From contig NZ_JAATVV010000001.1 of NCBI RefSeq assembly GCF_013184775.1, forward strand, positions 372,001 to 436,000: DNA of 64,000 bases, in the 5' to 3' direction. Below the pieces are notes generated by a model. That model was not told the origin of the DNA. It saw only the letters and a list, made by a program, of their open reading frames with translations, and searched no databases. Positions 17,817-27,318 of the stretch are shown here, piece after piece (position 1 is the stretch's first letter; each line of letters begins with the position of its first letter). The position numbers were made by a program, and so were the translations under genes. Source of the DNA: Martelella sp. HB161492 (GTDB taxonomy: Bacteria; Pseudomonadota; Alphaproteobacteria; Rhizobiales; Rhizobiaceae).

Positions 17817-18659
17817 CTAGCCCTTGCCGGCTCTGACCCTGACCGGACGGCCAAGTTTCTCGCTGATCCGTCCGGCCGCCTTGTGCAGTTCGGCAATGAT
17901 CGGTTCGAGCAGGCGGTGAAATTCCGGACCATCGGAATTGCCGAGACTGATGGCGGCGACCACATCACCGCGCTCGTCATGCACCGGCACGCCGACCGCA
18001 AAGATCCCGTCGAGATTTTCTTCCAGGCAGGTCGCATAGCCGGCGATGCGGCAGTTCTCGACTTCCTTCAGGAAATGGCCAATATCCGTAACCGTCTTGT
18101 CGGTATGCCGGCGGAAATCCAGCCGGCGCACGCAGGCTTCGAGCTCGTCGCTGTCCATTCCGGCAAGAATAACCTTGCCAAGTGCCGTGGTGTGGATCGG
18201 CACGGTGCGGCCGGGCTGCGGATTGACCGACATCGGCGCACCGGGCAGCGACAGGAAATAGACGATCTCGGTATCATGGAGAACGCCGAGATAGGCACTC
18301 ATCTGGAACTTGATCGAAAGCTGCTGCAATTCCTCGAGCGCCGCATCGGCCAGCGTGCGCTGCATCAGATAGGACTGCCCGGCGCCGTAAAGGCCGAAAC
18401 CGACGCGGTAACGCATGGTGCGCGGGTCCTGCTCGACGAAATCATGGTTCTTCAGCGTTGCCAGAAGCCGATGCACCACGCTTGGCGGAATCGACAGCCT
18501 GCGGCCAAGTTCGCGCACGCCGATATCGCCCTCGGTGGCGCTCAGCATCTTGATGATCTGAAGCGCCTTGGAAAGCGACTGGTTGGCGTCGAGATCGGTC
18601 GTGGACTTCGGCAGGTCGGTTATTCCTTGTTCGCCCAATTCTAGCAAAGCACTTTCCAA
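17817..18659 (-). CDS. IclR-family transcriptional regulator
   Basis: The frame encodes up to 280 residues. The IclR winged helix lies at about residues 27-85 (LSKALQIIKMLSATEGDIGVRELGRRLSIPPSVVHRLLATLKNHDFVEQD), and the effector-binding domain follows (PGRTVPIHTTALGKVILAG, GYATCLEENLDGIFAVGVPV). It probably controls the hydantoinase/Liv operon lying upstream on the same strand. No ATG is available at the N terminus: starts are TTG 18659, TTG 18638 or, if the promoter at 18638-18666 is real, a CTG at 18614 behind AAGGA. The true start is therefore uncertain. Confidence 0.88.
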   Translation of the reverse strand: MESALLELGEQGITDLPKSTTDLDANQSLSKALQIIKMLSATEGDIGVRELGRRLSIPPSVVHRLLATLKNHDFVEQDPRTMRYRVGFGLYGAGQSYLMQRTLADAALEELQQLSIKFQMSAYLGVLHDTEIVYFLSLPGAPMSVNPQPGRTVPIHTTALGKVILAGMDSDELEACVRRLDFRRHTDKTVTDIGHFLKEVENCRIAGYATCLEENLDGIFAVGVPVHDERGDVVAAISLGNSDGPEFHRLLEPIIAELHKAAGRISEKLGRPVRVRAGKG

Positions 18660-18666
18660 TCGTCAA
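18638..18666 (-). promoter_or_regulatory. Sigma-70-type promoter in front of the IclR gene
   Basis: On the minus strand TTGACG (18666-18661) and TAGAAT (18643-18638) are separated by 17 bases, close to consensus. It falls inside the longest possible IclR reading frame, so its use would imply a start downstream of about 18631. Confidence 0.6.
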
Positions 18667-18696
18667 AATGAGTTGACGTGGCGGGACCGCCCCACC

Positions 18697-19671
18697 TCAT
18701 CGTCCAATGTTCATATGATCAAGCAGATGCCGGAGCTCGGCGGCCGTCTTGACGCCGGAAATCACCAGCTGGTCAAGCCCGACCGCTTCATAGTCGCCGA
18801 TGCGCTGCGCCGCCTCTTCCGGCGTTCCGGCGATGGCGTGACGGCGCACGACTTCATCCGTGACGAGCCGGTCGACCGCCGCCCAGTCGCTATCCGCATA
18901 GGCTTTCGCCAGAGCCTGCTGATCGAGCGTGGCACCGCCCAGCACGATATTCTGTCTGTGGTGCATGCCGCGCAGAATGAAGGCCATCTTGCGCCGCAGA
19001 CCGTCATAGGCCTTTTCCGCCTCATCCTCGATGGCACAGTAGACGAGACCGATCCGCTTGCCACGCTGGCCCGCCTCGGCCTCGCCATCGGCCACATGCC
19101 TGAAGCAGCTTTCGATGAATGGCACCGACGTTGCCGCGCTGATCAGCAAGCCGTCGGCGTGGGAACCCGCAAGATGGAGCATCTTCTCGCGTGAAGCGGC
19201 AAGGATGATGGGGACGGCACGCTGCCCGGTTTCCAGCGCCCGGCCGCTAACATTGAAATGACGTCCCGCAAAGGCCACCGTCTCGCCAGACAGCAGCGCG
19301 CGCACCAGATCGACCGTCTCGCGCATCACCGGCAATGGTTTTTCCGCAGCAATGCCGGCGGCATCAAGGTCACGCGGCGCGCCGACGCCGAGGCACAGCG
19401 TGACGCGGCCGGGAAACATCTCGTCCAGTGTTGCCGCCGCCATGGCGATATAGACCGGATGCATGCTGAAAGGGCTCATCGCCATCAGCGCGACCTTGAG
19501 CCGTTTCGTCGCCCCGAGAATGGCCGTTGCCCGGGCAATCGGCTCGCGCTGGAACAGATGGCAGGCCAGCCAGAGCGTATCCACCCCGCCCTCATCCATC
19601 ATCGTCGCCATGGCCAGCGTTTCCGCCCAGCTTTCCCCGCCTTCAAGCGAGAACCCGATTTCATGCGCCAT
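18697..19671 (-). CDS. LLM-class flavin- or F420-dependent oxidoreductase
   Basis: The 324-residue bacterial-luciferase-fold enzyme has the pattern of the Mer/F420-dependent branch: IGFSLEGGESWAETLAMATMMDEGG, LKVALMAMSPFSMHPVYIAMAAATLDEMFPGR, LCLGVGAPRDL, and a C terminus GVKTAAELRHLLDHM. Cofactor choice (FMN or F420) cannot be settled by eye, but the F420 biosynthesis genes at 33218-40371 make F420 plausible. Its start overlaps the stop of the threonine-synthase-like gene by 11 bases, so the two are translationally coupled. It is the last enzyme of the hydantoinase operon. The substrate is unknown. Confidence 0.85.
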   Translation of the reverse strand: MAHEIGFSLEGGESWAETLAMATMMDEGGVDTLWLACHLFQREPIARATAILGATKRLKVALMAMSPFSMHPVYIAMAAATLDEMFPGRVTLCLGVGAPRDLDAAGIAAEKPLPVMRETVDLVRALLSGETVAFAGRHFNVSGRALETGQRAVPIILAASREKMLHLAGSHADGLLISAATSVPFIESCFRHVADGEAEAGQRGKRIGLVYCAIEDEAEKAYDGLRRKMAFILRGMHHRQNIVLGGATLDQQALAKAYADSDWAAVDRLVTDEVVRRHAIAGTPEEAAQRIGDYEAVGLDQLVISGVKTAAELRHLLDHMNIGR

Positions 19672-20953
19672 CGACTGTTCCTTCCCGCAATGTCTCGATC
19701 AGCCCGTCAAGCGTATCCTCGCCGTAGATTTCGGCCCCCGTCGGCGTCACGTCCTTCAGGCCTGACGAGGTCATGATGGCCACCACCTTGCCATCCAGAA
19801 CCAGCCCGTTTTCGGCAGCTTCTGAAGCGGCAGCAAGACCGGCAACCCCGGAATATTCCTGGAAGAGGCCGCGTCCGGCAAGACGCCGGCGCATGGTGGC
19901 AATGCCAGCCTCGGAGGCCGGCAACGCCCGGTCAGCCCGGTTGTCGATCGCCATGGCGCCGCGATAGCTGCTCACCGCGCAGGCAATGCCAACCGCAATC
20001 GAGGCGGGGCCGGAAACCTCGGCTGCCGCTGCATTGGAGGAGACGGCACGCCGCAACGGACCGCGTATCGCCGGTTCGCAGGCATAGATTTTCGGCAGCC
20101 GGTCAACCAGACCGAGCCGCTTCAGCTCCTGAAAACCCTTCCACACGCCAAACAGCATTTCGCCATAGCCGGTCGGCGCCAGGATATGGTCCGGCACCGT
20201 ATGATCAAGCTGGAGAAACAGCTCATAGGCTATGGTCTTGTATCCTTCGGGGCCATAGGGATTGCCGGTGTGAAAGCGCGTCAGATTGCTGGCCGGCATG
20301 AAGCCGGTCTCGTTGACAATGCGGCGCAGCACCGGCCAGCGGCGATTCTCGGGCGTGACGACGACACGGGCGCCAAGCGACATCAGAAAATCGCGGAACG
20401 CGGGCGGCATGCCACCGCTGGTGACCACCACGCACGGCAATCCGGCGCGCGCCGCATAGGCTGCAGCCGCCGCCCCGTGATTGCCGGACGAGGCAACGGC
20501 AATGCCGCGGGCGCCTGAGGCAATCGCGGCGCTGACGACACAGAGATTGAGCCTGTCCTTATGGCTCCAGGTCGGATTGCGGCTTTCATCTTTCAGATAG
20601 AGATCGCCGGTAATGCCGATCGAGCGGCCGAAGGCTTCGGCAGCAATCAGCGGCGTTCCGCCCTCGCCCATCGACAGCCCTTTGGCCAGAGGCGGCAAAA
20701 GCGGCGCCCAGCGATCCAGTCCGGGGCCGGGGGCCTGCTCAAACAGACGGCGATCCACCGCATCATAGTCGTAATCGATTTCGAGCGGATATTGCATCGC
20801 CTCATCCGATGATTCCGGGCAGCCGTCAACGATCACCGGTGTCAACGGAAAGAGACGGCTCGGATCACCGAGCGAGCGCTGACCGATGGCCAGCGAGCCC
20901 GGCGCGATTTCCAGCGCCGGGCCAGCGTCATTCAGCTTCGTCTCAGACGACAT
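19661..20953 (-). CDS. Threonine-synthase-like PLP-dependent enzyme
   Basis: This 430-residue fold-type-II PLP enzyme resembles threonine synthase: GEGGTPLIAAEAFGRS, LYLKDESRNPTWSHKDRLN (PLP lysine in SHKDR), ASSGNHGAAAAAYAARAGL for phosphate binding, and a C-terminal IMTSSGLKDV. It overlaps both neighbours by 11 bases and lies between two LLM oxidoreductases. A housekeeping role in threonine synthesis is unlikely in this setting; a catabolic lyase or ammonia-lyase role on an operon intermediate is more likely, but that is inference. ATG 20953 has AGAGGAAG upstream. Confidence 0.85.
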   Translation of the reverse strand: MSSETKLNDAGPALEIAPGSLAIGQRSLGDPSRLFPLTPVIVDGCPESSDEAMQYPLEIDYDYDAVDRRLFEQAPGPGLDRWAPLLPPLAKGLSMGEGGTPLIAAEAFGRSIGITGDLYLKDESRNPTWSHKDRLNLCVVSAAIASGARGIAVASSGNHGAAAAAYAARAGLPCVVVTSGGMPPAFRDFLMSLGARVVVTPENRRWPVLRRIVNETGFMPASNLTRFHTGNPYGPEGYKTIAYELFLQLDHTVPDHILAPTGYGEMLFGVWKGFQELKRLGLVDRLPKIYACEPAIRGPLRRAVSSNAAAAEVSGPASIAVGIACAVSSYRGAMAIDNRADRALPASEAGIATMRRRLAGRGLFQEYSGVAGLAAASEAAENGLVLDGKVVAIMTSSGLKDVTPTGAEIYGEDTLDGLIETLREGTVDGA

Positions 20954-21950
20954 GCGGCATGACTTCCTCTGCAAAGACCTGCATCTGATCAAGCAGTTCC
21001 GGAACGTCATTGGCGGCGAAATAGAGGCCGAGCAGATGGGTCACACCGGCAGCCTTTGCCTTCAGCGCCTTTTCAACCACCTCTTCCGGCGTGCCGATCA
21101 GATTGATTTCCTCAAGGTTCTGCGCGCCCTCATTCTTCATCGTCGATTTCTTCAGCGAGATCAGATGCTTGCACATCTGGCTCTGGCGGAAACGGGCATA
21201 GGCTTCCTCGCGGGTCTTGCCGATATGGCAGACATATTGCGGCGCGATCTCGATCGTCTCGGGGTCACGTCCGGCCTCGGTTGCCATGGCCTTCAGCTGG
21301 TCGACCAGACCGCCAAGCTTGGTGACATCCATGCCGGCCGGGATCCAGCCATCGGCCGCACGGGCGACACGGGCGAGATGTTTCGGGCTGTTGCCGCCGA
21401 AATAGATCGGCAGCTTCTTCTGCATCGGCTTCGGCCACAATTCGACATCGCGGAACTGGTAGTATTTGCCGTCGAAACTTGCCGCACGCTCACTGAACAA
21501 GACGTTGAGCGCATCAACGCCCTCTTCGACCATATCGCCGCGATGGGCGCCGGAATCCGGCCAAAGCGCATCAAATTCCTCGCGATAGGCGCCGACGCCG
21601 ACGCCGATCTCGACGCGGCCGCCGGAAAGATGATCAAGCGTTGCGATCTGCTTGGCGGTCACCACGATATCGCGGCGCATCGGCAGCACCAGAACGCCGG
21701 TGCCGAAGCGCAGCGTCTTGGTATGGGCGGCCAGATAGGCATAGGTGATCAGCGGTTCCCAGAAACGCGGCGGTGTTGGAAATTCCTCACGCACATAATG
21801 CTGGGTGGTCATGTGATCATTGCCCCAGACCGAGTGATAGCCGTGTTTTTCGGCATGCTGGGCAATCTGGAGAAGGGTTTCGGGTGATGAGAACGGGATC
21901 GGATAGGTCAAACCTTCCATCCCCGTGGGCAATCCTGCGCTGACCAGCAT
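20943..21950 (-). CDS. LLM-class oxidoreductase, probable F420-dependent type
   Basis: The 335-residue luciferase-like protein has the pattern I associate with F420-dependent LLM proteins: FSSPETLLQIAQHAEKHGYHSVWGNDHM, TKTLRFGTGVLVLPMRRDIVVTAKQIATLDHLSGGRVEIGVGVG, and KLPIYFGGNSPKHLARVARAADGWIP. It strongly resembles the second such protein at 37267-38184 inside the F420 locus (shared TGVLVLPMR, SGGRxxxGVGVG and PIxxGG). Its start is two bases from the HyuB stop, so it belongs to the same transcript. The oxidised or reduced substrate is unknown. Confidence 0.87.
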   Translation of the reverse strand: MLVSAGLPTGMEGLTYPIPFSSPETLLQIAQHAEKHGYHSVWGNDHMTTQHYVREEFPTPPRFWEPLITYAYLAAHTKTLRFGTGVLVLPMRRDIVVTAKQIATLDHLSGGRVEIGVGVGAYREEFDALWPDSGAHRGDMVEEGVDALNVLFSERAASFDGKYYQFRDVELWPKPMQKKLPIYFGGNSPKHLARVARAADGWIPAGMDVTKLGGLVDQLKAMATEAGRDPETIEIAPQYVCHIGKTREEAYARFRQSQMCKHLISLKKSTMKNEGAQNLEEINLIGTPEEVVEKALKAKAAGVTHLLGLYFAANDVPELLDQMQVFAEEVMPHVV

Positions 21951-21952
21951 GC

Positions 21953-23740
21953 TTATGCTCCCTCGTTGGCGGTGTCTGCAACACCTGCTTTTTCAATCAT
22001 GGCCTGCCGCAGCAACGCCGTTTGTTCATGGTTGATGGCAAAAGCCTCATCCAGCACGACGCCGTAATCGCGCCGTGCCGCTGCAAGCGAGACCCGCCCC
22101 TCGGCAACATCGTCCTGCACCTTCTCCACGGGGCGCAGGAAGGGGTGGCCGATACCGCCGCCGCCGGGCATCTCGATCAGGAGACGGTCTCCGTAGGGGA
22201 CAGTCTGCTGACCCTTGCCGCGCATTTTCTTGCCCGACGAAACGCTGAGAATACCCGCCGCGCCATCCAGCCCGCCATCGCGGCCGCGCGGAGGGAACTC
22301 GACACGGTCATAATTGGCGCTGATGGCGAAGGGGGCTTCGTCCAGCGTGTTGACCTCCATCACCTGGCCAAGGCCGCCGCGGTAGAAACCGGCGCCGCCG
22401 GAATCGACGCGATATTCCTTGCGCAGGAAGATGATGGGAGAACCGGCCTCGGTGATTTCAACGGGAACGTTGCGAACCCCCGAGGGAAATGCAGTCGCTG
22501 ACAGACCGTCTTTTCCAGGGCGCGCACCTGCCCCGCCGGAATGGAAACTCATCACAGTGAAGGTCTTGGCCTTCGCCAGTGTTTCGGGACTGGCTTCAAC
22601 CCGGCCCGGACCGCCCATGGCGAACAGGTTCCACAGACATGATGTGCCCTCGGCCGGAACCGGCAGATTTTCGCCGGTCTTGGTTCTGGCCTGCGCCAGG
22701 CAGCCGAAGGTGACGTCCGGCAGCAATTGCCCGGTGATGTGGCGGGTCGCCACCGGCAGCGGGTGTTTGGCGTTGAGGATGCAGTTTTCCGGCGTGCGGA
22801 TGATGATCGGCGCCAGCGAGGCGGCATTGTTCGGCACCTTGGGCGCGACAATGCACTTCACCCCGAAGCTCGTATAGGCCTCCGTATAGCAGAACGGCAC
22901 ATTGATGCCGAAGGAGGACGGCGGCGAGGTGCCGTCGAAATCGACGACGATGTGATCATCGGCAATCGTCAGTGTCGCGACGAGATCGATCGGCCGGTCA
23001 TAGCCGTCAACCCGCATCGTGTTCGAATAGGTGCCGGGCTCGACGGCGGCGATTGCCTCGAGCATCGCCACTTTCGTCTTTTCGAGGATATGTTCGCCCA
23101 GGACATCGAGCGTGTCGATGCCGAACTCTTCCATCATCTCGATCAGGCGGTTGCCGCCAATGTCGTTGCAGGCTGCCAGCGAATAGATATCGCCGACGAC
23201 CTGAACCGGCTCGCGCACATTGGTGCGGATCAGCGCGGTCAGCGTCGCATCCACTGTGCCCTCGCGCGCGAGATACATCAGCGGCACATGAATGCCTTCC
23301 TCATAGACCTGCCGGGCATCGGGGCCCATGCCGCGCCCACCGACATCGACCACATGGCAGGTGCAGGCGAACAGGCCCACCACCTGGCCGCCGAAAAAGG
23401 TCGGCGTCACCACGGTGAAGTCATGCAGATGGCCGGTGCCCTTCCATGGATCATTGGTGATGAAGCTGTCACCCGGCTTCATCGTCTCGACGGGAAAGTC
23501 ATGGAGGAAGTGAACGACGGCGCGCGCCATGGAATTGACGTGACCGGGGGTGCCGGTCACCGCCTGGGCCAGCATTTCCCCCTTCGTATTGAAGACACCG
23601 GCCGAAACATCGCCGGCTTCGCGGGTGGAGGTGGAAAAGCCGGTCCGGATCAATGCCTGGGCCTGTTCCTCGACAACCGAGATCAGCCGGTCCCACATGA
23701 TCTGGAACTGAATGACCGAGAAAGTATTATGCTCTGACAT
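21953..23740 (-). CDS. hyuB: Hydantoinase B / oxoprolinase B-type subunit
   Basis: The 595-residue protein matches HyuB of the ATP-dependent N-methylhydantoinase/5-oxoprolinase/acetone carboxylase family: FQIMWDRLISVVEEQAQALIRTGFSTSTREAGD, PGDSFITNDPWKGTGHLHDF, and GGGGIGHPF near the C terminus. With HyuA it hydrolyses a cyclic imide or lactam ring at the cost of ATP. The start overlaps the HyuA stop by one base. The natural ring substrate is not known. Confidence 0.93.
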   Translation of the reverse strand: MSEHNTFSVIQFQIMWDRLISVVEEQAQALIRTGFSTSTREAGDVSAGVFNTKGEMLAQAVTGTPGHVNSMARAVVHFLHDFPVETMKPGDSFITNDPWKGTGHLHDFTVVTPTFFGGQVVGLFACTCHVVDVGGRGMGPDARQVYEEGIHVPLMYLAREGTVDATLTALIRTNVREPVQVVGDIYSLAACNDIGGNRLIEMMEEFGIDTLDVLGEHILEKTKVAMLEAIAAVEPGTYSNTMRVDGYDRPIDLVATLTIADDHIVVDFDGTSPPSSFGINVPFCYTEAYTSFGVKCIVAPKVPNNAASLAPIIIRTPENCILNAKHPLPVATRHITGQLLPDVTFGCLAQARTKTGENLPVPAEGTSCLWNLFAMGGPGRVEASPETLAKAKTFTVMSFHSGGAGARPGKDGLSATAFPSGVRNVPVEITEAGSPIIFLRKEYRVDSGGAGFYRGGLGQVMEVNTLDEAPFAISANYDRVEFPPRGRDGGLDGAAGILSVSSGKKMRGKGQQTVPYGDRLLIEMPGGGGIGHPFLRPVEKVQDDVAEGRVSLAAARRDYGVVLDEAFAINHEQTALLRQAMIEKAGVADTANEGA

Positions 23741-25821
23741 TAGACGTCTTTCCGTTCAAGAATGATGTGGCCGAGCGAATTAACCTGGGCGCGATAGCGT
23801 GCCGTCACGACCGTGGTGGTCTCGTCCTCGACGATGATCGCCGGACCATCGACGACGACATCGGGGGTCAGTGCAGCCCGTTCATAAACCCCGGCTTCAA
23901 CCATGGAATTGCTCAAGGGGTCGGCGACCTGCCGGGTCTTTTGCGGGGCAAGCAGCACAGGATTGGTTGAAAACGCGGCCTTTTCTGCCGGTTTCATCGC
24001 CGTCGCCAGCCGCAGCGACCAGCCACTGACCTCGACACTCAACCCCGGAATGGAGCGGCCGAACTTTTCCACATAGGCCTTGATGAACAATGCCTCGAGC
24101 GTTTCAGCCGCTGCATCGTCGAACGGCGTCTCGGGAATATCGACGGTGATCTCGTGACCTTGGCCTGCATAGCGCATATCCGCCGTCCAGGTGGCGACCA
24201 GCGGCTGATCACCGGCACCGGGGGCGACGATTGCATGCGCCTTTTCATAAAGCGTTTCGCGCAGTGCATTGATCGCGGCGACATCGAAGCGCGTATCAAG
24301 GCTGGTATAGCGGCTCTGGGCGATCTCGAAGGCAATCGGTGCCAGCAGGAAACCGACCGCCGAGCCCACACCGGCGCTGGCCGGAATGACGACGCGGGAA
24401 ATGCCGAGCTTCTCGGCAAGCCGGGCGGCATGAAGGGGAGCTGCGCCGCCAAAGGCGATCATGGTGCGCCCCTTCAGATCGCGGCCTAGCTCGACGGCAT
24501 GAACGCGCGAGGCATTGGCCATGTTTTCTTCCACGACCTCGGAAATGCCGAGTGCGGCATCGAAGAGTTCGAGATCAAGCGGATCGCCGACATGGGCCAT
24601 GATCGCCGCTTCCGCCTTGGCCTTGTTCATCGGGATGGTGCCGCCGGCAAAGTGATCCGGGTCGATGCGGCCAAGCACGACATTGCCATCCGTCACGGTC
24701 GCCATGTCACCGCCGCGGTCATAGCTTGCCGGTCCCGGTTCGGAACCCATGCTGTCCGGGCCGATCTGGATGCGCGCCATCTCGTCCACACGGGCAACCG
24801 AACCGCCGCCAGCACCGATCTCGACCATATCGATCACCGGAATGCGGATCGGCAGGCCGGATCCTTTCAGGAAACGGTATTGCCGCGCCACCTCGAAGGA
24901 GCGGGAATAATGCGGCTGGCTGTCCTCGATCAGGCAGATCTTGGCGGTGGTGCCGCCCATATCGAAGGAAACGATATCGTCAAAGGCACATTCAGAGGCC
25001 ACATGGGCGGCCAGAATGGCGCCACCGGCCGGACCGCTTTCGACAAGGCGGATCGGGAAACGGCGCGCCAGATCGACATCGGTCAGCCCGCCAGCCGAGG
25101 TGATCATGAAGAAGGGGCAATCGGCGCCCATCTGCGAAAGCGCGATCACCAGACGGCTGAGATAGCTTGCCATGACCGGCTGGATATAGGCATTGGCAGT
25201 GGCGGTCGACCAACGCTCATATTCACGGATTTCCGGGCAAACCTCGGAAGAAAGCGTGATTGAAATATCCGGAAGCTCTTCGGCGATGATGTCGCGGGCA
25301 CGCTCTTCATGGCCCGAATTGGCGTAGGAGTGGAGGAAGCAGATGGCGACAGCGCCAACCTCTTCTTCGCGAAGCGACGCGCAGACGGTGCGGATTGCCG
25401 CCTCATCCAGCGCTTCGATTTCGCGGCCCCCGGCCGCAATCCGCCCGCGAATGCCGTAGCGCAGATGGCGCGGCACCAGCGAGGGCGGGCGATCCATCAT
25501 GATGTCATATTGCTCGAAACGGTTCTCATAGGCCATTTCGATGGAATCACGGAACCCTTCGGTCACCAGCATTGCCGTCTTGGCGCCCTTGCGCTCGATG
25601 ATGGCATTGGTGGCAAGCGTTGTGCCATGGATGATGATTGAAAGATCGGAGGCCGGAATCCCCGCTTTTGTCAGAATCTGGCCGATCCCCGTCAGCACGC
25701 CCTCTTCAGGGGCGCGTGGCGTGGTCAGTACCTTGGTCGTGACCCGCTCGCCGCCTGCCTCCAGGGCAAGGTCGGTGAATGTGCCGCCGATATCGACGGC
25801 CAGCCGCGCCTTTGCAGTCAT
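23740..25821 (-). CDS. hyuA: Hydantoinase A / oxoprolinase A-type subunit
   Basis: The 693-residue HyuA subunit carries the actin/hexokinase-fold phosphate loop RLAVDIGGTFTDLAL at the N terminus, then IIHGTTLATNAIIERKGAKTAMLVTEGFRD, and a second ATPase motif FDMGGTTAKICLIE near residue 285. It is the ATP-using partner of HyuB. It lies four bases into the LivF gene's 3' end and is followed by HyuB at a one-base overlap, so transporter and hydrolase genes form one operon. Confidence 0.93.
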   Translation of the reverse strand: MTAKARLAVDIGGTFTDLALEAGGERVTTKVLTTPRAPEEGVLTGIGQILTKAGIPASDLSIIIHGTTLATNAIIERKGAKTAMLVTEGFRDSIEMAYENRFEQYDIMMDRPPSLVPRHLRYGIRGRIAAGGREIEALDEAAIRTVCASLREEEVGAVAICFLHSYANSGHEERARDIIAEELPDISITLSSEVCPEIREYERWSTATANAYIQPVMASYLSRLVIALSQMGADCPFFMITSAGGLTDVDLARRFPIRLVESGPAGGAILAAHVASECAFDDIVSFDMGGTTAKICLIEDSQPHYSRSFEVARQYRFLKGSGLPIRIPVIDMVEIGAGGGSVARVDEMARIQIGPDSMGSEPGPASYDRGGDMATVTDGNVVLGRIDPDHFAGGTIPMNKAKAEAAIMAHVGDPLDLELFDAALGISEVVEENMANASRVHAVELGRDLKGRTMIAFGGAAPLHAARLAEKLGISRVVIPASAGVGSAVGFLLAPIAFEIAQSRYTSLDTRFDVAAINALRETLYEKAHAIVAPGAGDQPLVATWTADMRYAGQGHEITVDIPETPFDDAAAETLEALFIKAYVEKFGRSIPGLSVEVSGWSLRLATAMKPAEKAAFSTNPVLLAPQKTRQVADPLSNSMVEAGVYERAALTPDVVVDGPAIIVEDETTTVVTARYRAQVNSLGHIILERKDV

Positions 25822-26552
25822 TCGCTTATGTCCTTCGTGATGTTGCCACCCAGATAGGCGTGGCGAATATTCGGGTCGTTGCGCACGTCGTTCGCCGGCC
25901 CTTCGAGAAATTTGCGTCCCATTTCGAGCACGATCGCCGTATCGGAAATCAGCAATGCGCCGTGGACATTCTGCTCGACGATCAGCACGGTAACGCCGCG
26001 CGCGGCAATTTCGCGCACCATGTCAAAGACCTCGCCCTGTGTTTTCGGCGACAGGCCGAGCGAGGGTTCGTCCAGCAGCAGCATCGAGGGTTCGGCCAGC
26101 AGCACCATCGCCGTTTCAAGGATCTGCTGTTCGCCACCCGACATATTGCCGGCCTTCAGGCGATATTTGCGCTTGAGCACCGGAAAGGCTTCCAGCATGT
26201 GCTCGATGCGCTTTGCATGTTCGCGGGCGGGCAGCGTGTAGCAGCCCATCTTCAGATTTTCCGACACCGTCATCTCGGCGAAATTGCAGCGGCCCTGCGG
26301 CACGAAGCCGATGCCCATGCGATGGCGGTCGAACGGGTCAGCCTTTTCGATTGCCTGCCCCCTGAAGACGACCGAGCCGCCCAGGTGATCGCAGGAGCCG
26401 TAGATTGCCCGCATCAGCGTCGATTTTCCGGCACCATTGCCGCCGACCAGCGTGGTGATGGAACCCTTTTGAAGCGCGAAGGAAACGCCGTGGACAATTG
26501 CCTTGCCGCCATAACCGGCCGAAAGGTCTTTCAGTTCAAGAAGCGTTTCCAA
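25818..26552 (-). CDS. livF: Branched-chain-amino-acid-type ABC ATPase LivF
   Basis: The 244-residue ATPase has Walker A GGNGAGKST, signature MSGGEQQILE and Walker B SMLLLDEPSLGLSP, the LivF pattern. It overlaps LivG by 17 bases and HyuA by four. With LivG, LivM and LivH and the divergent binding protein it makes a high-affinity importer of the HAAT family. The hydantoinase genes behind it suggest that the cargo is a cyclic amide or an amino-acid derivative rather than leucine. Confidence 0.93.
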   Translation of the reverse strand: METLLELKDLSAGYGGKAIVHGVSFALQKGSITTLVGGNGAGKSTLMRAIYGSCDHLGGSVVFRGQAIEKADPFDRHRMGIGFVPQGRCNFAEMTVSENLKMGCYTLPAREHAKRIEHMLEAFPVLKRKYRLKAGNMSGGEQQILETAMVLLAEPSMLLLDEPSLGLSPKTQGEVFDMVREIAARGVTVLIVEQNVHGALLISDTAIVLEMGRKFLEGPANDVRNDPNIRHAYLGGNITKDISE

Positions 26553-27318
26553 GATAGGCCTCCAATACGCGCTGGTCGTTTTGAACCGTTGCCGGATCGC
26601 CCTCGGTCATCTTCGTCCCGTTGACGAAGACGACGACGCGTTCGCTGAGCCGCATGACGAATTCGACATTGTGCTCGACAATGACGAAGCTTTCGCCGGC
26701 GGCGTGAAGGTTGAGGATAACCTCCTCGATCTCGCGGATGCGGCTTGGATTGACGCCCGCCACCGGCTCGTCAAGGATCAAAAGCTTGGGCCGCACCATC
26801 AGACCGGCGGCCAGCGCCACAAGCTTTTTCTGTCCATAGGACAGGATTCCGGTCGGCGCGTCGAAATAGCGCCTGAGGCCGATCATGTCGGTCAGCTCAT
26901 TGGCACGGACCATGGCTTCCTCGACCGCCCGGCGCATGGCCGGCGTGCGCAGAAAATCATCAAGCCAATTGACCTTCTGAAAAGGGCGCATGGCCTGAAG
27001 CAGGTTTTCCTTCAGCGTCATCTGCTCGTAGATGCGCACGGTCTGGAAGGTGCGGATCAGCCCGGCCTTGGCAATGGCTTCCGCCGGAAGCCCGGTAATA
27101 TCCGTGCCGTCGAGAATGACCGAACCGGAATCGGGTTTCTGAAAGCCCGACAGGCAATCGATCGTCGTGCTCTTGCCCGAGCCATTCGGCCCGATAATGC
27201 CGGTGATCGTGTTATGCGGCACATCGAAGGACATGTCTTCAACCGCATGCACACCGGCAAAGCTCTTGTGAAGGGCGCGAACCGTCAGCAGTCCGGCCGC
27301 CTTGTTTGCGGTGGTCAT
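26536..27318 (-). CDS. livG: Branched-chain-amino-acid-type ABC ATPase LivG
   Basis: The 260-residue ATPase has Walker A GPNGSGKST, a signature region in LSYGQKKLVALA and Walker B LLILDEPVAGVNP, and is longer between motifs than LivF, as usual for LivG. It overlaps LivM by four bases and LivF by 17. It is part of the same operon and transporter. Confidence 0.93.
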   Translation of the reverse strand: MTTANKAAGLLTVRALHKSFAGVHAVEDMSFDVPHNTITGIIGPNGSGKSTTIDCLSGFQKPDSGSVILDGTDITGLPAEAIAKAGLIRTFQTVRIYEQMTLKENLLQAMRPFQKVNWLDDFLRTPAMRRAVEEAMVRANELTDMIGLRRYFDAPTGILSYGQKKLVALAAGLMVRPKLLILDEPVAGVNPSRIREIEEVILNLHAAGESFVIVEHNVEFVMRLSERVVVFVNGTKMTEGDPATVQNDQRVLEAYLGNAS

